20,703 bases of DNA, taken from a virus. Shown here piece after piece: positions 14,368 through 20,703 of the stretch. The translations under genes were made by a program, and so were the position numbers. The stretch is from positions 1-20,703 of IMG/VR virus record IMGVR_UViG_3300035670_001445. One strand, given 5' to 3'. The stretch's first letter is position 1; the number at the start of each line of letters is the position of its first letter. The notes beneath the pieces were generated by a model. That model searched no databases and was not told the DNA's origin. It saw only the letters and a list, made by a program, of their open reading frames with translations.

Positions 14368-14958
14368 ATGAAGAATCCGATCGAACTTTTAGCACAGGTT
14401 AAAAAACTTGTTTTTCAAGAAGAGACAATGCCAGCTCCTGAATACACTTTGGCAGACGGCACAAAGATTATGGTTTCCGCTTTGGAAGTTGGCGGTATCG
14501 TTACACTCGAAGATGGCTCACCTGCTCCGGCTGGTGAACACACTTTAGCAGATGGTACTGAAATCGTACTTGCTGAAGGAGGCGTAATAGCTGAAATTGA
14601 TCCGAAAGAAGTTGAGGAAAAAGTTGAGGTTGAAATTGAAAGCGGCAAGGATATGGAAGAAAAAAAGGATGAAGAGAAAGAGAAAATGTATTCTAAATTT
14701 TCTGAAATTGAAAGCCGTATCGCTGCAAGTGAGCAAAGCTTCTCCGCTTTACAATCTGATTACGAAGGTTTAAAAACTGCATTTGGAAAACAAAGCGAAG
14801 CAATGCAGGGACTTATTCAGCTTGTTGATACTTTGGTTAACGTACCTTCTCAAGCACCAACTGAAATGCCTAATAACTTCAAAAAAGTTAGCATTGAAAC
14901 TAAGGCTGACCGCATTCGCAATTATTCAAATTTCGTTTCACAATTTAAAAACAAATAA
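14368..14958 (+). CDS. Scaffold-like capsid assembly protein
   Basis: 196 aa from ATG 14368 (MKNPIELLAQVKKLVFQ); 14362 is an equally open alternative. It lies 2 nt before the major capsid gene, the usual scaffold position. Seen: an N-terminal helix, two related beta-like units carrying TLADGT (about 28-33 and 59-64) with an intervening SPAPAGEH, a very acidic/lysine-rich linker (about 80-108), a coiled coil (about 110-160) and a basic C-terminus (NNFKKVSIETKADRIRN). Long charged helices with a basic tail are characteristic of scaffolds that bind capsid subunits and are then cleaved by the prohead protease. The TLADGT repeats are known to me from Bacteroidota prophage proteins in this position. 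Call by position and composition. Confidence 0.65.
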   Translation: MKNPIELLAQVKKLVFQEETMPAPEYTLADGTKIMVSALEVGGIVTLEDGSPAPAGEHTLADGTEIVLAEGGVIAEIDPKEVEEKVEVEIESGKDMEEKKDEEKEKMYSKFSEIESRIAASEQSFSALQSDYEGLKTAFGKQSEAMQGLIQLVDTLVNVPSQAPTEMPNNFKKVSIETKADRIRNYSNFVSQFKNK

Positions 14959-14960
14959 AG

Positions 14961-15938
14961 ATGGCTTTTTTAGTAACTGGCCTTACGGCTTATGTAGAGC
15001 AAAATGAGCAACAGCTTGTTTCTCAGTCGCTGTTTGAGGCGAGAACTCAACAGCTTATCGTTTCTGAAGGAAATGTAATGACCGGAGTTAAAGGCTCTGA
15101 AACTGTTAACAGAATGGATACTGATGTATTCTTTCAAGATGACAGCTCATGCGGTTTCGCTGCTTCCGGAACAACTGAATTTACTCAACGTACTTTGACT
15201 GTTGGTAAAATCAAAACACAGGAAATCCTTTGTCCGAAAGATCTTGAAGGTAAGTATCTGCAAAAGGCACTTCCCGCTGGATCTAATTACGATACAATGG
15301 CTTTCGCTCAAGAATATACTAACCTGAAAACAGGCAAGATTGCAGAAGCTCTTGAAGTTGCAATTTGGCAAGCTACAGGTGCAGGATACGGCGGTACTAA
15401 CGGACTTTTAAACAAGTTCAAAGGTATTAAGCAATTGATCACAGATGCAACTACAACTCCTGTAGATGCAAACGTAACTGGCTTTTACGGATCGGGTGCG
15501 CCAATTACCGGTATAGATACTGCTGACAAAGCAAAAGCGGCTGTACTTGCAGTTATTAAAGCTCTCCCTGCAAAGATCAAAGGTAAAACAGATGTTCGCA
15601 TCTTCTGCGGATGGGATACTTTCGATCTGCTTGTAAGCAAGTATGTTGATCTTAATCTTTTCCATTACAATTTTGGAAACGATAAAAATGAGCCTAACGC
15701 AGAATTCATCGTACCTGGTACATCTTACAAAGTTATCCCTGTACATGGTTTGACTGGCACTAACGATATCTATGCTTTCAGAATGAGTAATATCTTCTTG
15801 GGTGTTGATTTGCAAGGTGAAGATGAGCGTTTTGAAATGTGGTACTCTCAAGATGATCGCAATGTGAAGTTTCACGCTTCATTCAAGATCGGTGTGCAGT
15901 TCGCCTTCATGGATGAGATCGTTAAATTCGAAGCTTAA
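14961..15938 (+). CDS. Major capsid protein, HK97-like
   Basis: 325 aa starting MAFLVTGLTAYVEQNEQQLV. Features that support a capsid: a helical N-terminus, a long central domain (about 100-240) with EALEVAIWQATGAGYGGTNG, and a C-terminal block RNVKFHASFKIGVQFAFMDE (about 299-318), which resembles the P-domain end of HK97-fold coat proteins. The FHASFKIGVQ segment is close to those in Bacteroidota phage capsids as I recall them. Context is strong: scaffold directly upstream, a hairpin directly downstream, portal and protease nearby. Base composition is richer in C-containing codons than neighbours, as often seen in highly expressed genes. Confidence 0.85.
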   Translation: MAFLVTGLTAYVEQNEQQLVSQSLFEARTQQLIVSEGNVMTGVKGSETVNRMDTDVFFQDDSSCGFAASGTTEFTQRTLTVGKIKTQEILCPKDLEGKYLQKALPAGSNYDTMAFAQEYTNLKTGKIAEALEVAIWQATGAGYGGTNGLLNKFKGIKQLITDATTTPVDANVTGFYGSGAPITGIDTADKAKAAVLAVIKALPAKIKGKTDVRIFCGWDTFDLLVSKYVDLNLFHYNFGNDKNEPNAEFIVPGTSYKVIPVHGLTGTNDIYAFRMSNIFLGVDLQGEDERFEMWYSQDDRNVKFHASFKIGVQFAFMDEIVKFEA

Positions 15939-15948
15939 TTAATAATCT

Positions 15949-15973
15949 AAAGGGGTCGAATTAGACCCCTTTT
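15949..15973 (+). terminator. Hairpin after major capsid gene
   Basis: A perfect 9-bp stem AAAGGGGTC / GACCCCTTT with a 6-nt loop (GAATTA), 10 nt after the capsid stop. The T run is short (four T, mostly in the stem), so it is perhaps a partial terminator or mRNA-stabilising end that lets capsid mRNA outnumber downstream mRNA. Confidence 0.65.
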
Positions 15974-15987
15974 AAAAACATATCAAA

Positions 15988-16506
15988 ATGGCGTGTGCAT
16001 TAACACAAGGTTATAGTTTGGATTGTAAGGATTCAGCTGGTGGCATTACCGAAGTTTACTTTATCGAAAAAGCAAATGTTTCAGCTATTGCAGATGCTTC
16101 AGGTGTTGTTACTGGATTGACTAAGGCAAGCGGTAAGCGTTTCTGGAAATATGAACTACCAAAAGAAACAGGAAACTTTACTCACAATCCACAAGTTTCA
16201 ACTGAAAACGGAACTTTGTTTTTCGAACAGAATCTTACAATCGTTGTTAACAAACTTTCAGCGGCTGTAAATACAGAGCTTAAGTTGTTAGCTCAAAACG
16301 TTCTTATTGCAGTTGTTAAGGATAATAATAATAAGTTTTGGATGCTAGGTAAGGAAAGAGGAATAGATATGGCAGCATCTGAAAGCGGAAGCGGTACAGC
16401 TTTTGGAGATCGTTCAGGATATACTTTAAACTTTATGGGTAAAGAGCCTGATCAACTTTATGAAGTAAATAGTACCGTTGCTGCGGCACTTGAAACAGCT
16501 GGTTGA
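15988..16506 (+). CDS. Tail tube-like / major structural protein
   Basis: 172 aa starting MACALTQGYSLDCKDSAGGI. The start, MACALTQGYSLDCKDS, and the alternating strands (RFWKYELPKETGNFTHNPQV, LFFEQNLTIVV) are of a kind I recall from Bacteroidota prophage structural proteins placed right after the capsid. The size and beta-rich, acidic-poor composition fit a tail tube subunit; it is also in the slot of a strongly expressed gene, flanked by hairpins on both sides. No other tail-tube candidate is visible in the window. Alternative: a capsid decoration protein. Confidence 0.6.
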   Translation: MACALTQGYSLDCKDSAGGITEVYFIEKANVSAIADASGVVTGLTKASGKRFWKYELPKETGNFTHNPQVSTENGTLFFEQNLTIVVNKLSAAVNTELKLLAQNVLIAVVKDNNNKFWMLGKERGIDMAASESGSGTAFGDRSGYTLNFMGKEPDQLYEVNSTVAAALETAG

Positions 16507-16529
16507 TAATTGATGAAGAATAGGTAAAG

Positions 16530-16559
16530 CGCCTGCCTGCATTTAGGCGGGCGTTTTTT
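16530..16559 (+). terminator. Intrinsic terminator after tail tube-like gene
   Basis: A 9-bp stem CGCCTGCCT / AGGCGGGCG (one T-G pair), loop GCATTT, then six T. The CCTGCCT core is shared with the hairpins at 6065 and 13131. Confidence 0.85.
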
Positions 16560-16566
16560 GTTAATC

Positions 16567-16582
16567 GGTATTTATAAAAGGA
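16567..16582 (+). promoter_or_regulatory. GGTATTTA start-proximal motif, site 4
   Basis: GGTATTTA is followed by TAAAAGGA and the ATG at 16583, a spacing of 16 rather than 13 nt. It lies 7 nt after a terminator T run, like sites 1 and 2. Confidence 0.35.
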
Positions 16583-16969
16583 ATGATAAATCTCACAAAA
16601 GGAAATACTGAAACTTTAATTTTGACATTGAAAGAAAAGCAGACTATCTTAGATGCAAATTTTCTTTTCGTGTTTCAAAGCAGAACGACAAACGATAAAG
16701 TAAAGTTTGTAATTGTCAATAGTGCAGATCAGAGTTTATATCAGGATCGCTACAATCAGTTTTCATTAGTGGTGAATACCTATTTTGCAAATGTGGAGGA
16801 GGGTTGGTACACTTACAAAGTATATGAACAGGCAAGCACTACAAATACGAATGAAGCGAATGCCGGTGCCATTGTTGAAACTGGTTTAATGTTCCTTTCA
16901 GATGGTCAGGATGTGACTACAACAAAATATAATAACCCAACAAGTTACAAAGTATATGATGCAGAATAG
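16583..16969 (+). CDS. Virion-associated protein of unknown role, 128 aa
   Basis: A beta-rich protein starting MINLTKGNTETLILTLKEKQ. Conserved-looking blocks are FLFVFQSRTTNDKVKFVIVN and YNQFSLVVNTYFANVEEGWY followed by TYKVYEQAS; proteins of this kind with a TKG...TL...EK start and a Y-x-Y-x-V/I-Y-E-Q motif recur in Bacteroidota prophages. It may be a tail-tip, head-decoration or connector component. A possible in-frame A-rich start signal (AAAAGGA-ATG) is present. It overlaps the portal-type gene by 14 nt, so both are likely made together. Confidence 0.6.
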   Translation: MINLTKGNTETLILTLKEKQTILDANFLFVFQSRTTNDKVKFVIVNSADQSLYQDRYNQFSLVVNTYFANVEEGWYTYKVYEQASTTNTNEANAGAIVETGLMFLSDGQDVTTTKYNNPTSYKVYDAE

Positions 16970-18920
16970 AGTATCTTTTATAAAGTTTGCCGATGTCAAA
17001 GTGCCGGTAATGAAGGAAATGCCCAACAAGGGTTGGGTGATGTTTGGTGAGGATAATAAGTTTCCTAATATGCTGCTTACAATGTTTAACAAAAGCAGCA
17101 AGCATAATGGTATTGTATTAGGAAAGGTAAACTACATTGTAGGCAAAGGTTTTGACAATGTAACACAGGCGAATGCTTATGAGAATTCAAATGAGATACT
17201 TAAAAAACTTTGTTTAGATATTGAGGTTTTCGGAGGGTGTTATATTGAGGTGCAGTATAACGAATTAGGCAAGATCGGTGCTTATTATCACGTACCATAC
17301 CATAAGGTTAGGAGCAATAAAGATAATACTCAGTTTTTTGTTAAAGATTGGGAAAGTTACAAAAAGAATGATGAACCAAAAGTGTTTTTAGCTTACAATC
17401 CTAATCAGGATGTGAAGATGCTTCGCAATCAAACGCAAATACTTTATTACAAAGAATATCGTCCAGGGGTTGAGACTTATAGCTATCCCGGCTATATGGG
17501 TGCTTTAAATGCGATACAAACGGATATTGAAATAAGCAAATACCATTTGTCAACTATTACGAATGGAATGTTTGCTTCAAAAATGATTAGCTTTTTTGAA
17601 GGCATACCTAGCGAAGAAGAAAAAAGAGAGATAGAGAAAGGATTTAAAAGCAAGTTTACTGGTAGTGAAAATGCTGGAAATATTGTTTTGAATTTCGGCA
17701 AAGATCCTGCAAAGCGTCCGCAGTTGGATGATCTTAGCAGTACGGAATTAGATAAACATTTCGACATACTTGCAAAGAGTATTCAACAGGAATTGTTTGC
17801 TGGTCATCAGGTTGTCAGTCCGATGTTATTCGGTATTCGTGTTGAGGGTCAGTTAGGTGGGCGTAGTGAGATTCGTGAGGCTTATGAGATATTTAAGGCT
17901 ACTTATGCAAATGACAAACAGCAAGCATTAGAATTGCTTTTTAAAGAGATCACAGGTGTTGATGTTAAGATCGTTCCTGTTGAGCCGATAGGGTTTGAAT
18001 TTAGCGAACAGACGCTTTTACAGATTGCACCTAAAAAGTGGTTACTTGAAAAGGTTGGTATCGATCCTAATCAGTATCCTGAAATTGCACCCTCAAATGC
18101 ACCCTCAAATGCACCCTCAACAGTTAACGAAAACCTGAAAAACCTAACAGGTAGACAATGGCAAAGCCTTACACGTATTATCCGCAAATTTGAGAAAGGT
18201 GAGATCAGTCAAGAACAAGCTAAGTTACTTTTGAAAAGCAGCTTAGGTTTGAATGATGACGAAGTGAACACAATGCTTTCTATTGATAACGCAATGGAGT
18301 TCAGCGCACAAGAAAAGGATGAACTTTTACTTGCTGAATTCGCAAAGTGTGGTGTAAACAAAAGTGATTATCTTATAGTAAAGACATTGCCGGCTAAATT
18401 CACATCACAGGAATTTAACGAGGTGAATCAGCTTGAAGCGAACGTTTTGGATCTACTTAGAAAAGATAAAAGAATAACTCCTGAAATAATTGCTGAAACA
18501 TTAGATATTGAAGTTGACAGCGCAAAGCAAATAATCAAAAGATTAACGGATGAAGGTCGCATATCTGTAAAAGTTGTCAGGGTAGGTATTGATGAAGTTA
18601 CGGAGCGCACTTTAACAGAGCCTTTGTCAAAACAAACAGATAAAACGCCCGAGACTTTAAATTTTAAGATCTTTTATGAGTACACATGGAAGCCTGGTTT
18701 CACTGATGCTGACAACAGCACAAGGCGAAACTTTTGCGCACGTTTGCAAGACTTAGGTAAGTTATGGTCACGTGCTGAAATTGAAACCATGAGCCGCAGA
18801 ATGGGTTACAGCGTATGGGATCGTAAAGGTGGATGGTATACAGAACCTGACGGGTCAAGATCAAAAGAATGCAGACATCGCTGGGTACGTCAAATAGTAA
18901 TGAAAAAAAATAAAAAATGA
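16956..18920 (+). CDS. Portal-type protein with winged-helix-like and MuF-like C-terminus
   Basis: 654 aa. Residues about 1-370 resemble a portal protein, the ring at the head vertex through which DNA passes: MFNKSSKHNGIVLGKVNYIVGKGF (40-66), FGGCYIEVQYNELG (92-105), and FAGHQVVSPMLFGIRVEGQLGG (281-302), the last being the long central-helix loop region of portals. Then a repetitive linker NAPSNAPS (about 381-388), a helical segment (398-470), a winged-helix-like part (about 494-540, ITPEIIAETLDIEVDSAKQI) and a C-terminal domain (about 570-654) with FYEYTWKPG, RNFCARL, GYSVWDRKGGWY and ECRHRWVRQIV. That Cys/His/Trp-rich end resembles MuF/gp7-type head morphogenesis proteins. Not one of these joins is broken by a stop. 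Alternative start at 16959. Overlaps the next gene by ATGA. Confidence 0.72.
   Translation: MMQNRVSFIKFADVKVPVMKEMPNKGWVMFGEDNKFPNMLLTMFNKSSKHNGIVLGKVNYIVGKGFDNVTQANAYENSNEILKKLCLDIEVFGGCYIEVQYNELGKIGAYYHVPYHKVRSNKDNTQFFVKDWESYKKNDEPKVFLAYNPNQDVKMLRNQTQILYYKEYRPGVETYSYPGYMGALNAIQTDIEISKYHLSTITNGMFASKMISFFEGIPSEEEKREIEKGFKSKFTGSENAGNIVLNFGKDPAKRPQLDDLSSTELDKHFDILAKSIQQELFAGHQVVSPMLFGIRVEGQLGGRSEIREAYEIFKATYANDKQQALELLFKEITGVDVKIVPVEPIGFEFSEQTLLQIAPKKWLLEKVGIDPNQYPEIAPSNAPSNAPSTVNENLKNLTGRQWQSLTRIIRKFEKGEISQEQAKLLLKSSLGLNDDEVNTMLSIDNAMEFSAQEKDELLLAEFAKCGVNKSDYLIVKTLPAKFTSQEFNEVNQLEANVLDLLRKDKRITPEIIAETLDIEVDSAKQIIKRLTDEGRISVKVVRVGIDEVTERTLTEPLSKQTDKTPETLNFKIFYEYTWKPGFTDADNSTRRNFCARLQDLGKLWSRAEIETMSRRMGYSVWDRKGGWYTEPDGSRSKECRHRWVRQIVMKKNKK
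18087..18120 (+). repeat. 12-bp in-frame repeat encoding APSN
   Basis: Two exact copies of GCACCCTCAAAT plus a 10-nt partial third inside the portal-type gene. They encode a small Ala-Pro-Ser-Asn linker at the junction of the portal part and the extra C-terminal domains. Copy number may vary by slippage. Confidence 0.85.
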
Positions 18921-19501
18921 GAGATATCCTTTTTATCAGTCCCGAGAATATTTATGAACGCTCACCTGTTCATAAAAACATAGATAGTAAAATGATCGTT
19001 TCTGAAATAAAAACGATTCAGGAAATGCAGCTTTTGCCTGTACTTGGGACGGCTCTTTATGAAAGATTGCAAGATGGCATCGACAATAGTAACCTAACAG
19101 CGGATGAAGAGACGCTGCTTAAAGATTATATCCGGGATGCGATGATTCACTACACTATTTCAGAGCTTGCCGATGGTTTGTCGTATCAGATATGGAATAA
19201 AGGACTTACAAGAAAGTCAACCGAAAACAGCGAAGCGGTGAGCGCTTCTGAAATTGATGACTACAAAGCAAAGTATAAGAATCGTGCAGAATGGTATCTG
19301 GAAAGGTTAATCAATTATCTGATTGAGGAAGCAGGAACCGGATCTAAATTTCAAGAATATATTAACCCGGGCAGCCGTGTTGATACTTTTATTCCTAAGC
19401 GGTCGGCTTATGAAATAGGTATTTATTTAGGTAAAACAGCGATGCCAAAAGAGGACGTGCCTAAGTGGTATCGTTATGAATTCTTATCCTGTTGCCAATG
19501 A
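18917..19501 (+). CDS. Head-tail connector-like protein (DUF6712-like)
   Basis: 194 aa, starting MRDILFISPENIYERSPVHK, mostly alpha-helical: helices at about 22-58 (IVSEIKTIQEMQLLPVLGTA), 66-100 and 112-140, then a C-terminal part (PKRSAYEIGIYLG). The start and the IQ-MQLLPVLGTALYERL block are like DUF6712-type proteins of Bacteroidota prophages, thought to sit at the head-tail joint; I cannot confirm this without a search. It directly follows the portal-type gene with an ATGA overlap, which suits an adaptor protein. Confidence 0.6.
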   Translation: MRDILFISPENIYERSPVHKNIDSKMIVSEIKTIQEMQLLPVLGTALYERLQDGIDNSNLTADEETLLKDYIRDAMIHYTISELADGLSYQIWNKGLTRKSTENSEAVSASEIDDYKAKYKNRAEWYLERLINYLIEEAGTGSKFQEYINPGSRVDTFIPKRSAYEIGIYLGKTAMPKEDVPKWYRYEFLSCCQ

Positions 19502-19641
19502 GTTATACAAAGAAAACTGAAAAGCTTTTAAAAGCATATTTAAAAAAACATGAGTCCAACACTCAACCAAATAATAAGAAAGCTAGTAACGATCGCAGCC
19601 GCTCACAAACAAGTGAGAACGGCAAGGCACGTAAAAGCTGA
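19498..19641 (+). CDS. Possible small basic peptide, 47 aa
   Basis: An ATGA overlap with the connector-like stop starts a 47-codon frame, MSYTKKTEKLLKAYLKKHES, followed by an Asn/Ser/Arg-rich tail. The first 20 residues look helical and basic; the rest overlaps the next gene's N-terminus by 92 nt and is low in hydrophobic residues, so it could be a shadow of that gene. It fills the 48-nt gap before 19550 with a coupled start, the only argument in its favour. Confidence 0.25.
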   Translation: MSYTKKTEKLLKAYLKKHESNTQPNNKKASNDRSRSQTSENGKARKS

Positions 19642-20263
19642 AGATTTTGTAGTCTTTGATTACAAAGATGTCGAATATCCTGCTGTATGGTATACATTGA
19701 ATACAAGTTCAATTACAGGCAAGGAAAAGACATACAGCATTATTGTAACCATTGCAGATATTCATCATGTCGAAAATATGGATGAACTTGAGATGCAAAG
19801 CGATTGCGAGTTAATCGGTCACGATCTTTTAGCGCAGATAGGCTGGGACAAACACGAATGGACAATGCAGCGGTCTGCAAACTTTGAATATTTCAGACAA
19901 GAACAAGAAGATGTTTTGGCAGGCGTTACTTTTCAGATAGATTTGAAAGTTCCTATGATTTACGATGCTTGCCAAGCACCTTCTAATTATGAGTTACCGA
20001 ATGGAAATTTCGTATATATTAATACAAACAGATTTATGACAGTTGCGGATTTTATAGTAGGTAGCGGTCAGCCGATGGAGCAAGGTGATACTGAATATCA
20101 GAATAATCAGTTGACGATTGCTCCATTTGTATTTATAGATGGTATTTTACAGACTTATGTGGTGAGATCTGATCGTAGGTATATTACTCATAATGCGACA
20201 ACAAGAACAATAACAATAAACGGAGGCGTAAATGAAGGCGAAAATATTAGGATTCTTTTGTAG
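19550..20263 (+). CDS. Tail terminator/completion-like protein with fibre-like tail
   Basis: 237 aa starting MSPTLNQIIRKLVTIAAAHK. The N-terminal 150 residues (KYP-AVWYTLNTSS-like, SIIVTIADIHHVENMDELEM, a helix near 90-105, FQIDLKVPMIYDACQA at about 140) have the mix of strands and helices seen in tail terminator or completion proteins of this group. After about residue 150 the chain is different: VADFIVGSGQPMEQGDTEYQ, FVFIDGILQTYVVR and TRTITINGGVNEGENIRI, a beta-rich end that could be a fibre-attachment domain. Assignment is tentative. The last 32 nt overlap the start of the next gene. Confidence 0.5.
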   Translation: MSPTLNQIIRKLVTIAAAHKQVRTARHVKAEDFVVFDYKDVEYPAVWYTLNTSSITGKEKTYSIIVTIADIHHVENMDELEMQSDCELIGHDLLAQIGWDKHEWTMQRSANFEYFRQEQEDVLAGVTFQIDLKVPMIYDACQAPSNYELPNGNFVYINTNRFMTVADFIVGSGQPMEQGDTEYQNNQLTIAPFVFIDGILQTYVVRSDRRYITHNATTRTITINGGVNEGENIRILL

Positions 20264-20703
20264 TTTAATTCTTTTATCGGTATCGGTAAAATGTCAAACG
20301 ATAGATGGTGTTTTATATACCAATTTTAACAACTATTACAAATGGCGCGGCGGTGCTTTTGATTCTACTTTACTTCTTCCTACTATTGCTGCTTCGATTG
20401 GTCGCAGACCGGGAGCGTTGCGTTACAATACGGCAGATAGTTCGGTTTATTCGTGGACTGGTACGCAATGGAGAAAGGTAGGTGACGGTGCGTCAACACC
20501 TACTTTGCAGCAAGTTACAACGGCTGGTAACACAACATCTAATGACATAAGAGTTGAATATATTGAAGGCTCTGGGGATGTTGTTGTTAGATTAGCCGCT
20601 GATGGTAGCGATGGTCTTATTGAAGTTGGTAATTCAGCTTTATCAGGGCTAGTTTCAATACAAACAAATACTACTGATAGTGGTAGTATTTCTTTTTTTA
20701 AAG
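20232..20703 (+). CDS. Partial tail fibre-like protein with signal peptide
   Basis: ATG 20232 starts a frame with no stop that runs off the right edge after 157 codons. It begins MKAKILGFFCSLILLSVSVK, a Lys-rich start and hydrophobic core ending at CQT, the form of a Bacteroidota Sec signal peptide (cleavage probably near the KCQ/T junction). The mature part (RPGALRYNTADSSVYSWTGT, then TLQQVTTAGNTTSNDIRVEY) is beta-rich, Thr/Ser/Gly-rich and repeats features of tail fibre or spike shafts. A Cys near the cleavage site makes a lipoprotein conceivable, but KC is a poor lipobox. A virion protein exported across the membrane would be odd; see the findings. Confidence 0.6.
   Translation, partial: MKAKILGFFCSLILLSVSVKCQTIDGVLYTNFNNYYKWRGGAFDSTLLLPTIAASIGRRPGALRYNTADSSVYSWTGTQWRKVGDGASTPTLQQVTTAGNTTSNDIRVEYIEGSGDVVVRLAADGSDGLIEVGNSALSGLVSIQTNTTDSGSISFFK

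Noticed and set aside
15408-15875. A 155-codon antisense open frame inside the capsid gene.
   Set aside because: It is fully opposite a well-supported gene, rich in Cys and Ile runs from reverse-complement codon bias, with no start signal or partner.
1-20703. tRNA genes, insertion sequences, integrase, lysis genes.
   Set aside because: None seen: no cloverleaf candidate found by eye, no transposase or integrase motifs, no peptidase or lysozyme sequences in the window.

Overview
The window is part of a tailed bacteriophage or prophage genome of the Bacteroidota. Three things point to the host. The leftward promoter matches the Bacteroidota consensus (TTTG, 19 nt, TAnnTTTG). Most starts follow A-rich leaders with no Shine-Dalgarno sequence. 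The structural proteins (terminase pair, capsid, tail tube, tape measure ending in RAYVMNSDIQNN) are of types I associate with Bacteroidota prophages. A virion-type protein at the right end carries a Sec-like signal peptide ending in KCQT. DNA is AT-rich and coding density is very high, with many ATGA overlaps. I see no integrase, repressor or lysis gene, so lifestyle cannot be decided here.

Left arm (1-1042, minus strand): a leftward early-type operon with a promoter near 1085-1115, a 52-aa membrane peptide, an 84-aa unknown, an ERF-family single-strand annealing protein, and the first 26 codons of another gene.

Rightward leading block (1151-5955): a Cys-rich small protein, a sigma-like/HTH protein, a small membrane protein, an 82-aa unknown, a shortened LpxA-like acyltransferase, a GT2-type glycosyltransferase, terminase small and large subunits, and a tail-assembly-chaperone-like gene with a -1 frameshift signal (GGGGGGC) joining it to an overlapping frame. 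Two tandem terminators close the block.

Tail block (6113-12068): gp10-like protein, two large tail/baseplate-type proteins and the tape measure. Head block (12070-18920): an XkdF-like prohead protease with an inserted region, a second glycosyltransferase (GT4-like), a 185-nt non-coding stretch with 11-bp tandem repeats, a scaffold-like protein, the major capsid protein, a tail-tube-like protein, an unknown virion-type protein, and a portal-type protein extended by a winged-helix-like segment and a MuF-like C-terminus. Right end (18917-20703): connector-like protein, a tail-terminator/fibre-like protein and a truncated signal-peptide-bearing fibre-like protein.

Terminator hairpins sit at 5997, 6065, 13131, 15949 and 16530. 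Three are followed by GGTATTTA just before the next start, and a variant (GGTATATA) precedes the scaffold gene, suggesting units that end at a hairpin and restart at a shared signal. The most notable points are the probable programmed frameshift, the duplicated hairpin cassette, the iteron-like array before the capsid genes, the phage-borne lipid/sugar-modifying enzymes, and an unusual order with tail genes before head genes and the portal after the capsid.
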